Source of the DNA: Acidobacteriota bacterium | Lineage (GTDB): Bacteria; Acidobacteriota; Vicinamibacteria; Vicinamibacterales; UBA8438 | Assembly (NCBI GenBank): GCA_009861545.1 | Contig: VXME01000040.1 | Coordinates: 817 to 64,816, forward strand | DNA: 64,000 bases | Direction: 5' to 3' | Shown here: positions 15,972 through 25,707 of the stretch, one piece after another | Numbering within the stretch: the stretch's first letter is position 1 | Layout: each line of letters starts with the position of its first letter | Translations under genes and position numbers: made by a program | Notes under the pieces: model-generated | Seen by the model: the letters and a program-made list of their open reading frames with translations, nothing else | What the model was told of the DNA's origin: nothing | Database searches by the model: none

Positions 15972-17927
15972 ATGGGACGACGTACAGCCCGGCGGCGCCG
16001 GGCCCGCCAGGAGCGCGGCGCTCACGTTGCTGCGAGCCGCGCGGCGGCAGCCGGCGCGCCGGGCGTCGCAACGCCGGCGCTGGCCGCGATCTTCGCGACG
16101 GCCCTGCTCGTCCGCCTCGTTCACGTCTGGCAGCTCGGCGCCTCCCCGTTCGGCGACCTCCTGCTCGGCGACTCCGCGGGGTACGATCGCTGGGCGCGGG
16201 AGCTCGCGGCCGGCGACTGGCTTGGCGCCGAGGTCTTCTACCAGGCCCCGCTCTATCCCTACCTCCTCGGCGTGATCTATTCCGCGCTCGGATCGGACGT
16301 CACCCTCGTGCGCGTCTGCCAGGCGGCGCTGGGCTCGGCCTCGGCGGTCCTGCTCGCGGCGGCCGGGGGACGCTTCCTCTCGCCGCGGGTGGGCATCGTC
16401 GCCGGGGCGGCGCTGGCTCTCTATGCGCCGGCAATCTTCGTCGACGCGACCCTGCAGAAGTCGGTGGTCGACGTCTTCCTGCTGACGGGACTCCTCTGGA
16501 TGCTGAGCCGAACCCTGGACGGCGCACCTCCCGCCCGTCGCTGGGTCGGCGTCGGCGCCATCCTCGGTGCGCTGTGCCTGACCCGCGAGAACGCGCTGAT
16601 CCTGGTGGCGGCCCTGGGCGCCTGGCTCTGGCTGGGACGGCGCGAGCGGCGCGACTGGCTGCGACAGGCCGCGCTCATGGCCGCCGGGGTCGCCATCGTG
16701 CTGGTTCCGGTCGCCTTGCGCAACGGCGCCGTCGGCGGCGAATGGCACCTGACGACATCGCAGTTCGGACCGAACTTCTACATCGGCAACAGTGCGGACG
16801 CGGACGGCGCCTATCGTCCGTTGCGGTACGGCCGGGGCGATGCGGCGTTCGAGCGCGACGACGCGACCGCCCTGGCCGAGGCGGCGGTTGGACGCGACCT
16901 CACACCGGCCGGCGTGTCGCGCTACTGGGTCGGCCAGGCGTTCGACGACATCGCGGCGGCGCCGGGACGCTGGCTGCAGTTGCTGGTCCGCAAGACGGCG
17001 CTCACCTTCAATGCGGTCGAGGTGATCGACACCGAGAGCCAGTACGCCCACGCGGAGCACTCCGTGCCGCTGGCCGCAACCGGCTGGTTCACCCACTTCG
17101 GGCTGCTCGTGCCTCTCGCCGTAGTCGGCATCGCGGTCACCTGGCCGCAGCGCCGACGACTCCTCCCGCTGTACCTGATGCTCGGGCTGTACGCGGCGAG
17201 CGTGATCGCGTTCTACGTCTTCGCCCGCTACCGCTATCCCCTGGCGCCGCTCCTCGTGCTGTTCGCGGCGGCTGGAGGAGAGCATCTGGTGCGCGTCGCA
17301 CGGCGCACCGCCACCGTCGCGCACGCGCCCCTCGTCGCGGGGATCGTCCTCGCCTGCATCGTCGGCGCCAACTGGCCGCTGCTGTCGAAGGACCACATGC
17401 GCGCCGCGTCCTACAACAACCTGGCCACCGCGTATCGCGAGCGGGGAGATCTGGAGCGGGCCATCGGGCTCTACGAGACCGCCCTCACCCTGGACGCCGA
17501 CTACGCGCAGGCCCACAGCAACATCGGGAGCGCTCTCGCGGCCAGCGGCGAGACCGACCGCGCCATCGAGCACTATCGGCAGGCGATCGCCGCCGACCCC
17601 GCCACCGGCGACCTGCGCTACAACTTCGGAAACGCGCTGCTCGCCGCGAACCTGTACGCGGAGGCGGCCGAGCAGTTCCGTTTCGCGGTGGACGCGTGGC
17701 CGGAGGACGCCGAGGCGTACAACAACCTCGGGATAGCCCTTGCCTCGGGAACTCGCATGGCGGAAGCGGCGGAGGCCTTCCGGGAGGCGGTTCGACTCGA
17801 TCCGGCGGGGGTACGCGCACACCGCAACCTGGGGATCGCGCTCGAGGAGCTGGGCGATGCCGACGGGGCTCGACGCCACTACGCCGAGGCCGAACGGCTC
17901 GAGACGGCGGCGCCACCCGCGCCATGA
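15972..17927 (+). CDS. GT-C-type membrane glycosyltransferase with C-terminal TPR domain
   Basis: This is a 651-aa polytopic membrane protein. After a basic N-terminus, about ten hydrophobic helices (residues 35-460) contain the GT-C (ArnT/PMT-like) hallmarks: an acidic residue in the first periplasmic loop (LLLGDSAGYDRWARELAAGDW), then FYQAPLYPYLLGVIY, and a positive second half (NPNFYIGNS-like 'FGPNFYIGN'). These enzymes transfer sugars from polyprenyl-phosphate donors at the periplasmic face. The C-terminal 190 residues are four or five TPR units (ASYNNLATAYRERGDLERAI, then AHSNIGSALAASGETDRAIE), presumably a protein-protein interface. The acceptor is unknown. It faces the octaheme cytochrome, which also ends in TPRs. 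Confidence 0.82.
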   Translation: MGRRTARRRRARQERGAHVAASRAAAAGAPGVATPALAAIFATALLVRLVHVWQLGASPFGDLLLGDSAGYDRWARELAAGDWLGAEVFYQAPLYPYLLGVIYSALGSDVTLVRVCQAALGSASAVLLAAAGGRFLSPRVGIVAGAALALYAPAIFVDATLQKSVVDVFLLTGLLWMLSRTLDGAPPARRWVGVGAILGALCLTRENALILVAALGAWLWLGRRERRDWLRQAALMAAGVAIVLVPVALRNGAVGGEWHLTTSQFGPNFYIGNSADADGAYRPLRYGRGDAAFERDDATALAEAAVGRDLTPAGVSRYWVGQAFDDIAAAPGRWLQLLVRKTALTFNAVEVIDTESQYAHAEHSVPLAATGWFTHFGLLVPLAVVGIAVTWPQRRRLLPLYLMLGLYAASVIAFYVFARYRYPLAPLLVLFAAAGGEHLVRVARRTATVAHAPLVAGIVLACIVGANWPLLSKDHMRAASYNNLATAYRERGDLERAIGLYETALTLDADYAQAHSNIGSALAASGETDRAIEHYRQAIAADPATGDLRYNFGNALLAANLYAEAAEQFRFAVDAWPEDAEAYNNLGIALASGTRMAEAAEAFREAVRLDPAGVRAHRNLGIALEELGDADGARRHYAEAERLETAAPPAP

Positions 17928-17997
17928 CGGGACGTGCGCCGATCGGCTGCCGCCGCGCGAAGCGACCCCGCGGCCGGCGCGGCACCCTGGCCGACGG

Positions 17998-19401
17998 CTA
18001 TTGTCCCTGGCCGTCGGTCACCGCAACCGCGGTCAGGTCCTGGCTGTCGATCGAGTACTTGATCCAGCCCTCGAACATCTCGTCCCAGCTCTGCTCGCCC
18101 CAGTAGACCTCCTTCTGCGGAGCCGGGTTGTAGCGGTTGCGGTACGAGTTGTCGTAGTGGCCCTCGACGATCAGGGTGCTCCCGCCGGGAATCCGCAGCG
18201 GCTCCACCAGCTCGAACTCGGTCTGCCAGTTGAAGTCGTAGCGGGGCACGTCCAGCAGCACCTGCTCGCGGCCGTCCGGCCACTGCAGGACGAACCGCAT
18301 GTCCTTCCCTCGCAAGTGCATGTGGGGCGATATCGCGTAGAACGTGATCGGCTCGGCCACGTCCGTGCGCATCACGATCTCCCAGTCGTCGGCATGGGGC
18401 GGAATCGGCGGCACGGCGCGCCGGGGCACTTCCTCGCCGTTGACCGTCACCGGCAGGGTCCGGTCGGGCGTCGTCGGCAGCGGGCTCCCGATGGTGCGCG
18501 AGAGGATCTCGTGCGTGACCCTGTCGCGCGCCTTCCAGATGCCGATGCGCGAGTGGTCCGTCTCGGGCCGGCCGGTCACGTTGTAGTGCAGGCTCCAGCG
18601 CAGGAACCTGCCGGCCGGGACCCGCTTGGCGACCCCGGCGTGGAACATCTCGAACCCGCGGCCGGGCACGAAGCAGATGAGCTTGGCGGCCCCGGCCCCG
18701 AGGACGTTCGAGTCGCGGTCGCTCGCCGCCCGGATCTCGCCGGCGGTCAGCGGCCGGCCGTCCTGGTGCGGCACGCCCTCGACGATGGTCGTTCCCGCCG
18801 GCAGCGTCGTGACGTGCGCGCTCATGTGGTGCACGACGGATCGGTTGCCCGGCAGCATCTCGACCGCCTCGGCGAAGACGTCCTCCGCGAACGGGATCTC
18901 GGAGTAGATGTTGTAGTACGGCAACTCGCCGTCGGCCGGGATCTCCATGACCACCGGCAGGTCCAGGACGATGTCCGGCGGACGGCCGCTCGGGTGGTGC
19001 CACTCGTTCGCCGTGAACACCGGCAACGGCGGCAGGTCGGCGGGATTCCCCAACGGCGCGCCGCCGTCCGCCCACGCGGCGACCGTGTCGATCTGCGTCT
19101 GGCTGAGCGACCGCACGTTGCGGATCGGGACGCCTCCCGGCGCGGCGTGCCAGGGCGGCATCTCGCGCGAGACCACCTTGTCCCGGATGGCGCGCGCCCA
19201 CGGCCGCACCTCGCGGTACGAAAGGAACGACATCGGGGCGATGTCGCCCGGCCGGTGACAGCTCGCGCAGTGGTCGAAGACGATCGGGGCAACGTCGCGG
19301 GCGAATGTCGGGACCGGGGCCGCCGGCGGCTGAGCCGCGGCCCCGCCAGCCCCCGTGGTCAAGACCATTGCGACCCCGAAAACGAGACGCGCGTCACGCA
19401 T
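17998..19401 (-). CDS. Secreted c-type cytochrome fused to a copper type II monooxygenase-like domain
   Basis: This exported 467-aa protein has a signal peptide (ending AAAQ) and one heme motif CASCH at 45-49, with a likely axial Met in REMPPW (Met81). The second part resembles the peptidylglycine-hydroxylating monooxygenase (PHM) copper fold: VVHHMSAHV at about 189-197 and LHYN at 271 for one copper, SPHMHLRGKDM at 359-368 (His-X-His) and a late Met in WDEMF (Met442) for the other. Such planctomycete/acidobacterial proteins are annotated as 'ascorbate-dependent monooxygenase' without a known substrate. Here the heme may supply the electrons. ATG 19401 is chosen because GGAGGAGAG stands upstream. 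It lies 143 bp downstream of the VWA gene in the same direction. Confidence 0.8.
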   Translation of the reverse strand: MRDARLVFGVAMVLTTGAGGAAAQPPAAPVPTFARDVAPIVFDHCASCHRPGDIAPMSFLSYREVRPWARAIRDKVVSREMPPWHAAPGGVPIRNVRSLSQTQIDTVAAWADGGAPLGNPADLPPLPVFTANEWHHPSGRPPDIVLDLPVVMEIPADGELPYYNIYSEIPFAEDVFAEAVEMLPGNRSVVHHMSAHVTTLPAGTTIVEGVPHQDGRPLTAGEIRAASDRDSNVLGAGAAKLICFVPGRGFEMFHAGVAKRVPAGRFLRWSLHYNVTGRPETDHSRIGIWKARDRVTHEILSRTIGSPLPTTPDRTLPVTVNGEEVPRRAVPPIPPHADDWEIVMRTDVAEPITFYAISPHMHLRGKDMRFVLQWPDGREQVLLDVPRYDFNWQTEFELVEPLRIPGGSTLIVEGHYDNSYRNRYNPAPQKEVYWGEQSWDEMFEGWIKYSIDSQDLTAVAVTDGQGQ

Positions 19402-19544
19402 GACCGAACTCTCCTCCAGCAGTCCGTTGTGGAAACCCGCGCCGCGCCGCGAGCGGCGAGGCGCCCGCGCGGCAAGGCGCGACAAAGGAACACAGCGGGC
19501 GGCTGACGGTCACCGGCCGGCCCGTTCCGAAGCGGCCCTCATCC

Positions 19545-20534
19545 TCATCGAGCGTTGGAGATCCGGGCTGCTCCACGTCCGGCAGACTCTGCCAGCTTGC
19601 CGTTCGCCGACACCATGTAGCGGACCCCGAGGCGGAGGACGTCGACCTGAATCTGCCCGCGCGGAAGGTCTTCGGGGCGCTCGTAGCGGACCTCGTGCTG
19701 ACTCGACAGCTCCCGGTTCCGCTGCACGATGCGACTCGCGATGTCGCCCAGCGGGTCCTCGAGGCGCGACCCGAGGAAGATGGTCGCCTGGGACCCGCCG
19801 GTGAAGTTCTCCAGGTCACGGCCGACCGCCTCGGCTACCGACACGCGCCGCTGCAGCGAGCCCGGCGCCGGCGGCAGCATCAACAACGAATGCACGGTGA
19901 CGCCGCGCCGCAGCAACTCCTGGGCGGTATCCAGGAACCTCTCGGTGCGATCCGCGCTCCGGTCGCGCCCGGACGACGCAACGATCACGATCACGGGCCG
20001 GTGTGGTCCCGTATCCTCGGCTATCCACTCGTTGGCCTCCGCCAGACCGTCGATGAGCCGCATCGAGCGCCCCCCGACCTCCATCCGGCGCAGCCCGGCG
20101 TCGATCTCTTCCTGGCCGATCGCGCCCTGGACCCACCAGCGAGGCTGCGGCGACAGGGAGAGCAGCGACACTTCCTGGTTCGGAAGGCGGTCGAAGAAGC
20201 CGCGCAGTCCGTCGCGGACGCGATCGAACGCGCGCGCGGCGGTACGGCTGTTGTCCACCAGGACCACGAGCTTGGTCGGCAGGTTCGCCGGCCGCACGTC
20301 GGTCACCGGCAGGACGACGCCGTCCTCCCGCACGATCACCTCCGGCACTCCGAGATCGGTGACGATGGAGCCTGTGCCCCGTTCGAACGCCTGCACGTAG
20401 AGCCGCCGCGACTGGGCGTCCGCCGGTGTCGGAGGGAGTCCCCAGAGGGCGAGCAGGACGGCCAGAACGGTGAAGCGACGGGCACGCGGAGCCGAACGCA
20501 ACGAGGCGGCGCACGGCGGCATCATGAAAGCCAT
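19545..20534 (-). CDS. VWFA-related protein of the acidobacterial type, secreted
   Basis: This 329-aa exported protein has a signal peptide (LAVLLALWGLPPTPADA) and then the short N-terminal beta domain typical of the 'VWFA-related Acidobacterial domain' family (VPEVIVREDGVVLPVTDVRP). A von Willebrand A fold follows: LVVLVDNSRTA has a degenerate MIDAS (DNS in place of DxSxS), then PVIVIVASSGRD and GVTVHSLLML. The members of this family are widespread in Acidobacteria and have no established function. The cytochrome/monooxygenase gene follows on the same strand. ATG 20534 is used; internal ATGs a few codons later are possible. Confidence 0.82.
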   Translation of the reverse strand: MAFMMPPCAASLRSAPRARRFTVLAVLLALWGLPPTPADAQSRRLYVQAFERGTGSIVTDLGVPEVIVREDGVVLPVTDVRPANLPTKLVVLVDNSRTAARAFDRVRDGLRGFFDRLPNQEVSLLSLSPQPRWWVQGAIGQEEIDAGLRRMEVGGRSMRLIDGLAEANEWIAEDTGPHRPVIVIVASSGRDRSADRTERFLDTAQELLRRGVTVHSLLMLPPAPGSLQRRVSVAEAVGRDLENFTGGSQATIFLGSRLEDPLGDIASRIVQRNRELSSQHEVRYERPEDLPRGQIQVDVLRLGVRYMVSANGKLAESAGRGAARISNAR

Positions 20535-20572
20535 CGCCCCATCCTACTCCCATCACGGACCGTTGTCTCTCT

Positions 20573-20610
20573 CTTGTGCGACACCACGTCCCTTGTGCAA
20601 CACCACGTCC
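20573..20610. repeat. Tandem duplication of a 19-bp unit
   Basis: Two adjacent copies, cttgtgcgacaccacgtcc and cttgtgcaacaccacgtcc, differ at one base. They lie in the 77-bp gap between the end of the HAD gene and the start of the VWA gene, both read leftward, so they could lie in the VWA leader or promoter. Confidence 0.85.
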
Positions 20611-20611
20611 C

Positions 20612-21397
20612 TCAGTTCCCGTCAGCCTGCGCGGGGCGACGCCCGCCGCAGCCCTCGGCGAGCAGGGCCGGGAGCTCGGCGAGCGTCCGGATCACCGGCA
20701 CGCCGTCCACGTTCTCCGGCGTTTGCCCGGATCGGACGAGCAGCACCGCCGCCATGCCTACCCGGCGGGCCCCCGCGATGTCGTGGGTCATGCTGTCGCC
20801 CACCATGACCCCGTCCGCCGCGGAGGTCCCGATGCGGTCGAGAGCGGCGCGAAAAATGCTCGGGTGCGGCTTCAGGTAGCCGTGGTCCGACGACGACACC
20901 GCGGCGGTGATGAACGGCTCCAACGCGAAGTGGGACTGGAACGCGTCCAGGCAGCGGTGCGTGTTGGAGATCAGGCCGATGCGATAGCCGGCCGCGTGCA
21001 GGGCCGCGAGCGTCGGCGACACGTCGTCGTAGAGCGTGAAGTGGTGACACAGGGCCCACTCGTCGTAAATCTGGAGTGAGCAGGCCTCGATGCCCTCGCC
21101 GACCGCGCCCATCCGGATCAGAACGCGCGACACGTAGCGCAGAAACGGCTCGGGCCGGTAGGCGCCGTCCTGCAGCCGCTCGAGCTCCACGGCGGCGTCG
21201 CGCACCGCCTCCTCGAAACGGGACGCGTCGACCTCGAGACCGTGGCGCGCGGCGAAGTCCCGGTAGCCCTCGCCGTCGAAGGCGGGTCCGGGATGGATGA
21301 GGGTGAAGTCGACGTCGAAGAAGACGGCGTTGACGCGTCGCGCGGGGCCGGTGCGGGAGCGTGCGGCGTGCGGCGCGGGGGGCGTCCCGACCGGCAT
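20612..21397 (-). CDS. HAD-superfamily hydrolase (phosphatase)
   Basis: This cytosolic phosphatase of 261 aa has the four HAD motifs: [11 protein letters not shown] (nucleophile Asp and acid/base Asp), LISNTH (Ser/Thr), the Lys in [10 protein letters not shown], and [13 protein letters not shown] (metal-binding Asp). A helical cap lies between motifs I and II (about residues 45-115). The closest recognisable group is the YjjG/GS1-like subfamily, but the substrate cannot be predicted. ATG 21397 is preferred to ATG 21406 because a perfect TATAAT overlaps the latter and ends 7 nt before the former. The gene is divergent from ileS with only 34 bp or so between the starts. Confidence 0.88.
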   Translation of the reverse strand: MPVGTPPAPHAARSRTGPARRVNAVFFDVDFTLIHPGPAFDGEGYRDFAARHGLEVDASRFEEAVRDAAVELERLQDGAYRPEPFLRYVSRVLIRMGAVGEGIEACSLQIYDEWALCHHFTLYDDVSPTLAALHAAGYRIGLISNTHRCLDAFQSHFALEPFITAAVSSSDHGYLKPHPSIFRAALDRIGTSAADGVMVGDSMTHDIAGARRVGMAAVLLVRSGQTPENVDGVPVIRTLAELPALLAEGCGGRRPAQADGN

Positions 21398-21431
21398 GAG
21401 GACCATTATATTTGCACTACAATTGAAGCGA
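21398..21431. promoter_or_regulatory. Back-to-back -10 boxes between the HAD gene and ileS
   Basis: On the - strand TATAAT (21410-21405) sits 7 nt before the HAD ATG. On the + strand TACAAT (21418-21423) sits 8 nt before an in-frame GTG at 21432 that could start ileS. Neither start has a Shine-Dalgarno sequence, so both mRNAs are probably leaderless or nearly so. Confidence 0.55.
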
Positions 21432-21473
21432 GTGGCGCCGCCCGCCCGCGTCGGCACCGCGCGCCGCCTCGCC

Positions 21474-24329
21474 ATGCCCGACTGGAAAGAGACTCTGAAC
21501 CTGCCGCGGACCGGCTTTCGGATGAAGGCCGGGCTGCCCGCCACCGAGCCGGACGCGATCGCCCGCTGGGAGGAGAAGGATCTGTACGGCCGGATCCGGG
21601 AGCGGCGGCGCGGCGCGCCCCGTTACGTGCTCCACGATGGGCCCCCGTACGCCAACGGCGAGATCCACGTCGGCACCGCGCTGAACAAGATCCTGAAGGA
21701 CTTCATCGTCCGGGCCCGCACGATGGCCGGCTTCGACGCGCCCTACGTGCCCGGCTGGGACTGCCACGGGCTGCCGATAGAGCTGCGGGTGGACCGCGAG
21801 CTGGGCAAGCGCAAGCGGGACATGAGCGTGGCCGACGTGCGCCGGGAGTGCCGGCGGTACGCGGAGCGCTACATCGACATTCAGCGCGCCGGCTTCAAGC
21901 GTCTCGGCGTGCTCGGCGACTGGGCCGCGCCGTACCAGACGATGCGCTATGCCTACCAGGCGACCATCGTCCGCGCGCTGGGCCGGTTCGTCGAGCAGGG
22001 CCTCGTCTACCGCGGCAAGAAACCGGTGCACTGGTGCATAGGGTGCCGCACGGCGCTGGCCGAAGCCGAAGTCGAGTACGAACCCCACCGGTCGCCGTCG
22101 ATCTTCGTGGAGTTCCCGCTCTCCACCGGGAGCGAGCCGGCGCGGCGCGCACTGGCGCCGGCCCTGGCCGACCGCGCCGCGGGGGTGCTGATCTGGACGA
22201 CGACGCCGTGGACCATTCCGTCGAACCTCGCCGTCGCCTTTCACCCCGAGGTGACCTACGGGGCATACGCGACCACGACGCAGGACGGAAGGGCGGGCGC
22301 CATCATTCTGGCCGAGCCGCTGGCCGACCGCGTCGCCGAGCAGATCGGCCGGGTGCTGGGAGCTCCGCTCGCGACGTTCCGGGGAGCCGACCTGGAGGGA
22401 CTGCGGTTCCGGCATCCGCTGTACGACCGCGACTCGATCGCGGTACTGGCCGACTACGTGACCCTCGAGCAGGGCACGGGAGCCGTGCACACCGCGCCGG
22501 GGCACGGGGCCGACGACTTCCATACGGGTGTCAAGTACGGCCTGGACGTCTACGCGCCGGTCGGACCGGGAGGTCGTTTCGCGGACGATGTGGGTCTATT
22601 CGGCGGAATGGGCGTCTTCGAGTCCAACCCGCGGGTGGAAGCCGCCCTCGCCGAGCGGGGCCGGCTCTGGGGCCGCTCCGATGTGGAGCACTCGTACCCC
22701 CACTGCTGGCGCTGCCACAAACCGGTCATCTTCCTCGCCACCTCGCAGTGGTTCATCGCGCTCGACCGGGGCCGACTGCGGCAGCGGGCGCTCGACGCCA
22801 TCGCGCGAGTCAGGTGGTTTCCCGCCTGGGGAGAAGAGCGGATCCGCAACATGGTGGCCAACCGACCCGACTGGTGCATCTCGCGGCAGCGGTCGTGGGG
22901 CGTGCCGATTCCGGCCCTCTACTGCACGTCGTGCGGCGAGGCGATGCTGACGACGGCCCTGACCGAGCAGGCGGCCACGATCTTCGAGAAGCACGGCGCC
23001 GACGCCTGGTACGAGCGGGACCTCGACGAGTTCCTGCCGCCGGACTTCGCCTGCCCGTCGTGCGAGAGCCGGAACTTCGAGCGCGAGCGCGACATTCTCG
23101 ACGTCTGGTTCGACTCGGGTTCGAGCCACGAGGCCGTGCTCGACCAGAGACCGGATCTTGAGTGGCCCGCCACCCTCTACCTGGAGGGTTCGGACCAGCA
23201 CCGGGGCTGGTTCCACAGCTCGCTGCTCGTCGGGCTCGGCACGCGCGGCGCGGCGCCCTTCCGGGAGGTCCTGACCCACGGCTTCGTCGTCGACGCGGCA
23301 GGGCACAAGATGTCGAAGTCGATCGGCAACATCATCGATCCCAAGACCATCATCAAGCGCTACGGCGCGGAGATCCTTCGACTCTGGGTGGCGATGGTCG
23401 ACTACCGCGAGGAGGTGCGCCTCGGGAACGAGATCCTGGCGCGCGTAGTCGAGGCGTACCGCAAGATCCGGAACACGCTGCGGATTCTGGTGGCCAACCT
23501 GTTCGACTTCGACCCGGTCGCCGACCGCGTGCCGGTCGCCGACCTCGAAGAGGTGGACCGTTACGCCCTGGCGCGCTACGGGGAGATCGGCTGCACCGTC
23601 CTCGCCGCCTACGAGCGCTACGAGTTCCAGCCGATCGCGCACGCCGTGAACCATTTCCTCACCGTCGACCTGAGTGCGTTCTACGTCGACATCTCCAAGG
23701 ATCGGCTCTACACGTTCGCGCGGCGGTCGAAGGCGCGGCGGTCGGCGCAGACGGCGATCTACACGATGACCGACGGGCTCGCGCGACTGCTCGCTCCCAT
23801 CCTGCCGGTGACCACCGACGACCTCTGGCGTTTCTTGCCCGGCGCGCGCGAGGACAGCGTGCACCTGGCGGATCTGCCGGCGGACTGCGAAGCGCTGGTG
23901 GACCGCGAGCTGCTCGCCCGCTGGCAACGGCTGCTGGCCCTGCGCGACGCCGTCAACGTCGAGCTCGAGCGGCTCCGCCAGGAGAAGACGGTCGGCACTT
24001 CGCTGGAGGCCGGCGTCTCGGTGCGCGCGAACGGGTCGACGGCCGAGCTCGCCGAACGGTACGCCGCCGACCTGGCTACCTTGTTCATCACGTCCGACGT
24101 CTCGGTTGCGCCGGATCCGGATCTCCCGCTCGACGCGGACGCGGCAACCGCCGCCGGCACCCGGTTCACCGAGCCGGGGGGCGCGGCGATCATCGAGGCG
24201 CAGCGCGCCGGAGGCGTCAGGTGCGACCGCTGCTGGCGCTACGTGCCGTCGGTGAGCCACGGCGACCCGGCCGGCCTGTGCACCCGTTGCGTCGATGCGT
24301 TGTCGGAGGCCATGGAAAGTGTCGGCTGA
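21474..24329 (+). CDS. ileS: Isoleucyl-tRNA synthetase
   Basis: This class Ia synthetase of about 951 aa charges tRNA-Ile. The HIGH-type signature is [11 protein letters not shown] near residue 60, the CP1 editing domain follows ([15 protein letters not shown]), then the [11 protein letters not shown] block and KMSKSIGN, the anticodon-binding domain, and a C-terminal zinc finger (CDRCWRY...CTRC). [15 protein letters not shown] at ATG 21474 is the usual bacterial N-terminus. An in-frame GTG at 21432, 8 nt after a TACAAT box, would add 14 residues and fits a leaderless transcript, so the true start is uncertain. No T-box leader is present and there is no room for one. The stop overlaps lspA by 11 bp, a common ileS-lspA arrangement. 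Confidence 0.97.
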   Translation: MPDWKETLNLPRTGFRMKAGLPATEPDAIARWEEKDLYGRIRERRRGAPRYVLHDGPPYANGEIHVGTALNKILKDFIVRARTMAGFDAPYVPGWDCHGLPIELRVDRELGKRKRDMSVADVRRECRRYAERYIDIQRAGFKRLGVLGDWAAPYQTMRYAYQATIVRALGRFVEQGLVYRGKKPVHWCIGCRTALAEAEVEYEPHRSPSIFVEFPLSTGSEPARRALAPALADRAAGVLIWTTTPWTIPSNLAVAFHPEVTYGAYATTTQDGRAGAIILAEPLADRVAEQIGRVLGAPLATFRGADLEGLRFRHPLYDRDSIAVLADYVTLEQGTGAVHTAPGHGADDFHTGVKYGLDVYAPVGPGGRFADDVGLFGGMGVFESNPRVEAALAERGRLWGRSDVEHSYPHCWRCHKPVIFLATSQWFIALDRGRLRQRALDAIARVRWFPAWGEERIRNMVANRPDWCISRQRSWGVPIPALYCTSCGEAMLTTALTEQAATIFEKHGADAWYERDLDEFLPPDFACPSCESRNFERERDILDVWFDSGSSHEAVLDQRPDLEWPATLYLEGSDQHRGWFHSSLLVGLGTRGAAPFREVLTHGFVVDAAGHKMSKSIGNIIDPKTIIKRYGAEILRLWVAMVDYREEVRLGNEILARVVEAYRKIRNTLRILVANLFDFDPVADRVPVADLEEVDRYALARYGEIGCTVLAAYERYEFQPIAHAVNHFLTVDLSAFYVDISKDRLYTFARRSKARRSAQTAIYTMTDGLARLLAPILPVTTDDLWRFLPGAREDSVHLADLPADCEALVDRELLARWQRLLALRDAVNVELERLRQEKTVGTSLEAGVSVRANGSTAELAERYAADLATLFITSDVSVAPDPDLPLDADAATAAGTRFTEPGGAAIIEAQRAGGVRCDRCWRYVPSVSHGDPAGLCTRCVDALSEAMESVG

Positions 24330-24891
24330 ACCGCCGCCCGCCGGCCCGTCGACCGCCGATCGGCGGCCGCCCTCCGAGGCGGGGACGCCTGCGCCGGCCT
24401 TCCCGTCGCGCGGGCTGATGCTGAGCATCGTCGTCGGGATCGTGCTTCTCGATCAGGTCTCGAAGGCCATGGTGCACGCCTGGCTGCCGTTGTACTCGAG
24501 CGTGACCATCATCCCCGGACTTCTCGACTTCAGCTACGTCCGCAACACGGGCGCCGCCTTCGGATTGCTCAACACGGTCGACATCCCGTTCAAGCGGGCG
24601 CTGATGACCGCGATCGGCCTCTTCGCCCTGATCGCCATCACCCTGTACGCGAGCCGTCTTCCGCCGGGTCAGCCGCTGGCCCGACTCGGACTGGCCGCGA
24701 TCATCGGCGGCGCGATCGGCAACCTCATAGACCGCATCGCGTCGGGCTACGTCGTCGACTTCGTGGACGTCTACTGGGGAAGCTGGCACTTCTGGGCCTT
24801 CAACGTCGCCGACGCCGCGATCACGGTGGGGGCCTGCTGCCTGATCCTCGACATGGTCTTCCTGAACTCCCATGTATCCGAAACTGCTTGA
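24319..24891 (+). CDS. lspA: Lipoprotein signal peptidase (signal peptidase II)
   Basis: This inner-membrane aspartyl protease cuts the signal peptide from diacylglyceryl-prolipoproteins. It has about 190 aa, four transmembrane helices and the two catalytic-Asp blocks [19 protein letters not shown] and FNVADAAI. The conserved [10 protein letters not shown] motif is also present. An N-terminal Pro/Ala-rich extension of about 30 residues precedes the first helix. I chose GTG 24319, which overlaps the end of ileS; an ATG at 24418 directly before the first helix is possible. The 3' end overlaps lgt by 20 bp, so the two lipoprotein-processing enzymes are coupled. Confidence 0.95.
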   Translation: MSAEPPPAGPSTADRRPPSEAGTPAPAFPSRGLMLSIVVGIVLLDQVSKAMVHAWLPLYSSVTIIPGLLDFSYVRNTGAAFGLLNTVDIPFKRALMTAIGLFALIAITLYASRLPPGQPLARLGLAAIIGGAIGNLIDRIASGYVVDFVDVYWGSWHFWAFNVADAAITVGACCLILDMVFLNSHVSETA

Positions 24892-25681
24892 ACTCGGTCC
24901 GATCAGCATCTACTCGTACGGCCTGCTGCTGGTGTCGGCGTACCTGATCGGGCTGCAGGTGGCGGTGGTCCGCGGCCGGGCGCGCGGACTTGACGGACAG
25001 CGGATCATGGACCTGGGGATCGCGATCATCGTCAGCGCCCTGGTCGGCGCCAAGCTGCTGCTGTTCGTGGTGGAGTTCGACCACTTCACGCGCAATCCGG
25101 CGGAGCTGTGGACCCTGGTCCGTTCCGGCGGCGTCTTCTACGGGGGCATGCTGCTCGCGGTGGCGGTGGCGTTCTGGTACATGCAGCGGAGCGGCCTGCC
25201 CCTGTGGGCGACCTGCGACGCGTTCGCCCCCGGCATCGCGGCCGGTCAGGCGGTGGGCCGCCTCGGCTGTCTCCTCGCGGGGTGCTGCTACGGTCACCCG
25301 ACGGATCTGCCCTGGGGAGTCACGTTCACCGACCCACTGGCGGCGGCCAACGTCGGCACGCCGCTCGACGTCAGTCTGCACCCGACACAGCTCTACGAAT
25401 CGGTCGCCGCGCTGGTCATCCTCGGCGTCCTGCTCGCCTTCGAGCGCCGGGGGCGTCCGTTCCCGGGCCGCACCTTCTGGGCCTATCTGCTGCTCTATCC
25501 CGCGGTGCGCTTCGTGATCGAGTTCTACCGCGGCGACCCGCGCGGCACGGTCCTCGACACGCTCTCGACCTCGCAGTTCGTCTCCGTGCTGCTGGTTCCG
25601 CTGAGCATCGTGATGCTCGTGCTGCTGGCGCGCGCCGGCGGATCGAGTCCGGGGCCCGCGCCGGCGCGGAGCGGCGCCTGA
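24872..25681 (+). CDS. lgt: Prolipoprotein diacylglyceryl transferase
   Basis: This 269-aa polytopic membrane enzyme moves diacylglycerol from phosphatidylglycerol to the lipobox cysteine. Motifs are GPISIYSYGLLLV at the N-terminus, SGGVFYGGMLL, and the Lgt signature GRLGCLLAGCCYG with LHPTQLYES; FVIEFYRGDPRG follows. It acts before LspA, whose gene it overlaps. This window encodes several substrates with clear lipoboxes (the TatT-like, octaheme, TPR and HEAT-cyclophilin proteins). Confidence 0.97.
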   Translation: MYPKLLELGPISIYSYGLLLVSAYLIGLQVAVVRGRARGLDGQRIMDLGIAIIVSALVGAKLLLFVVEFDHFTRNPAELWTLVRSGGVFYGGMLLAVAVAFWYMQRSGLPLWATCDAFAPGIAAGQAVGRLGCLLAGCCYGHPTDLPWGVTFTDPLAAANVGTPLDVSLHPTQLYESVAALVILGVLLAFERRGRPFPGRTFWAYLLLYPAVRFVIEFYRGDPRGTVLDTLSTSQFVSVLLVPLSIVMLVLLARAGGSSPGPAPARSGA

Positions 25682-25707
25682 CCACAGCCGGGCGCGGCGC
25701 ACAAGTC

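Noticed and set aside
17780-17810. A T-loop-like ggttcgactcgatcc suggesting a tRNA
   Set aside because: It lies inside the TPR coding region of the GT-C gene, and no matching acceptor or anticodon stems are present.
21398-21473. A T-box leader for ileS
   Set aside because: There are fewer than 80 bp between the divergent HAD start and ileS, and no T-box sequence.
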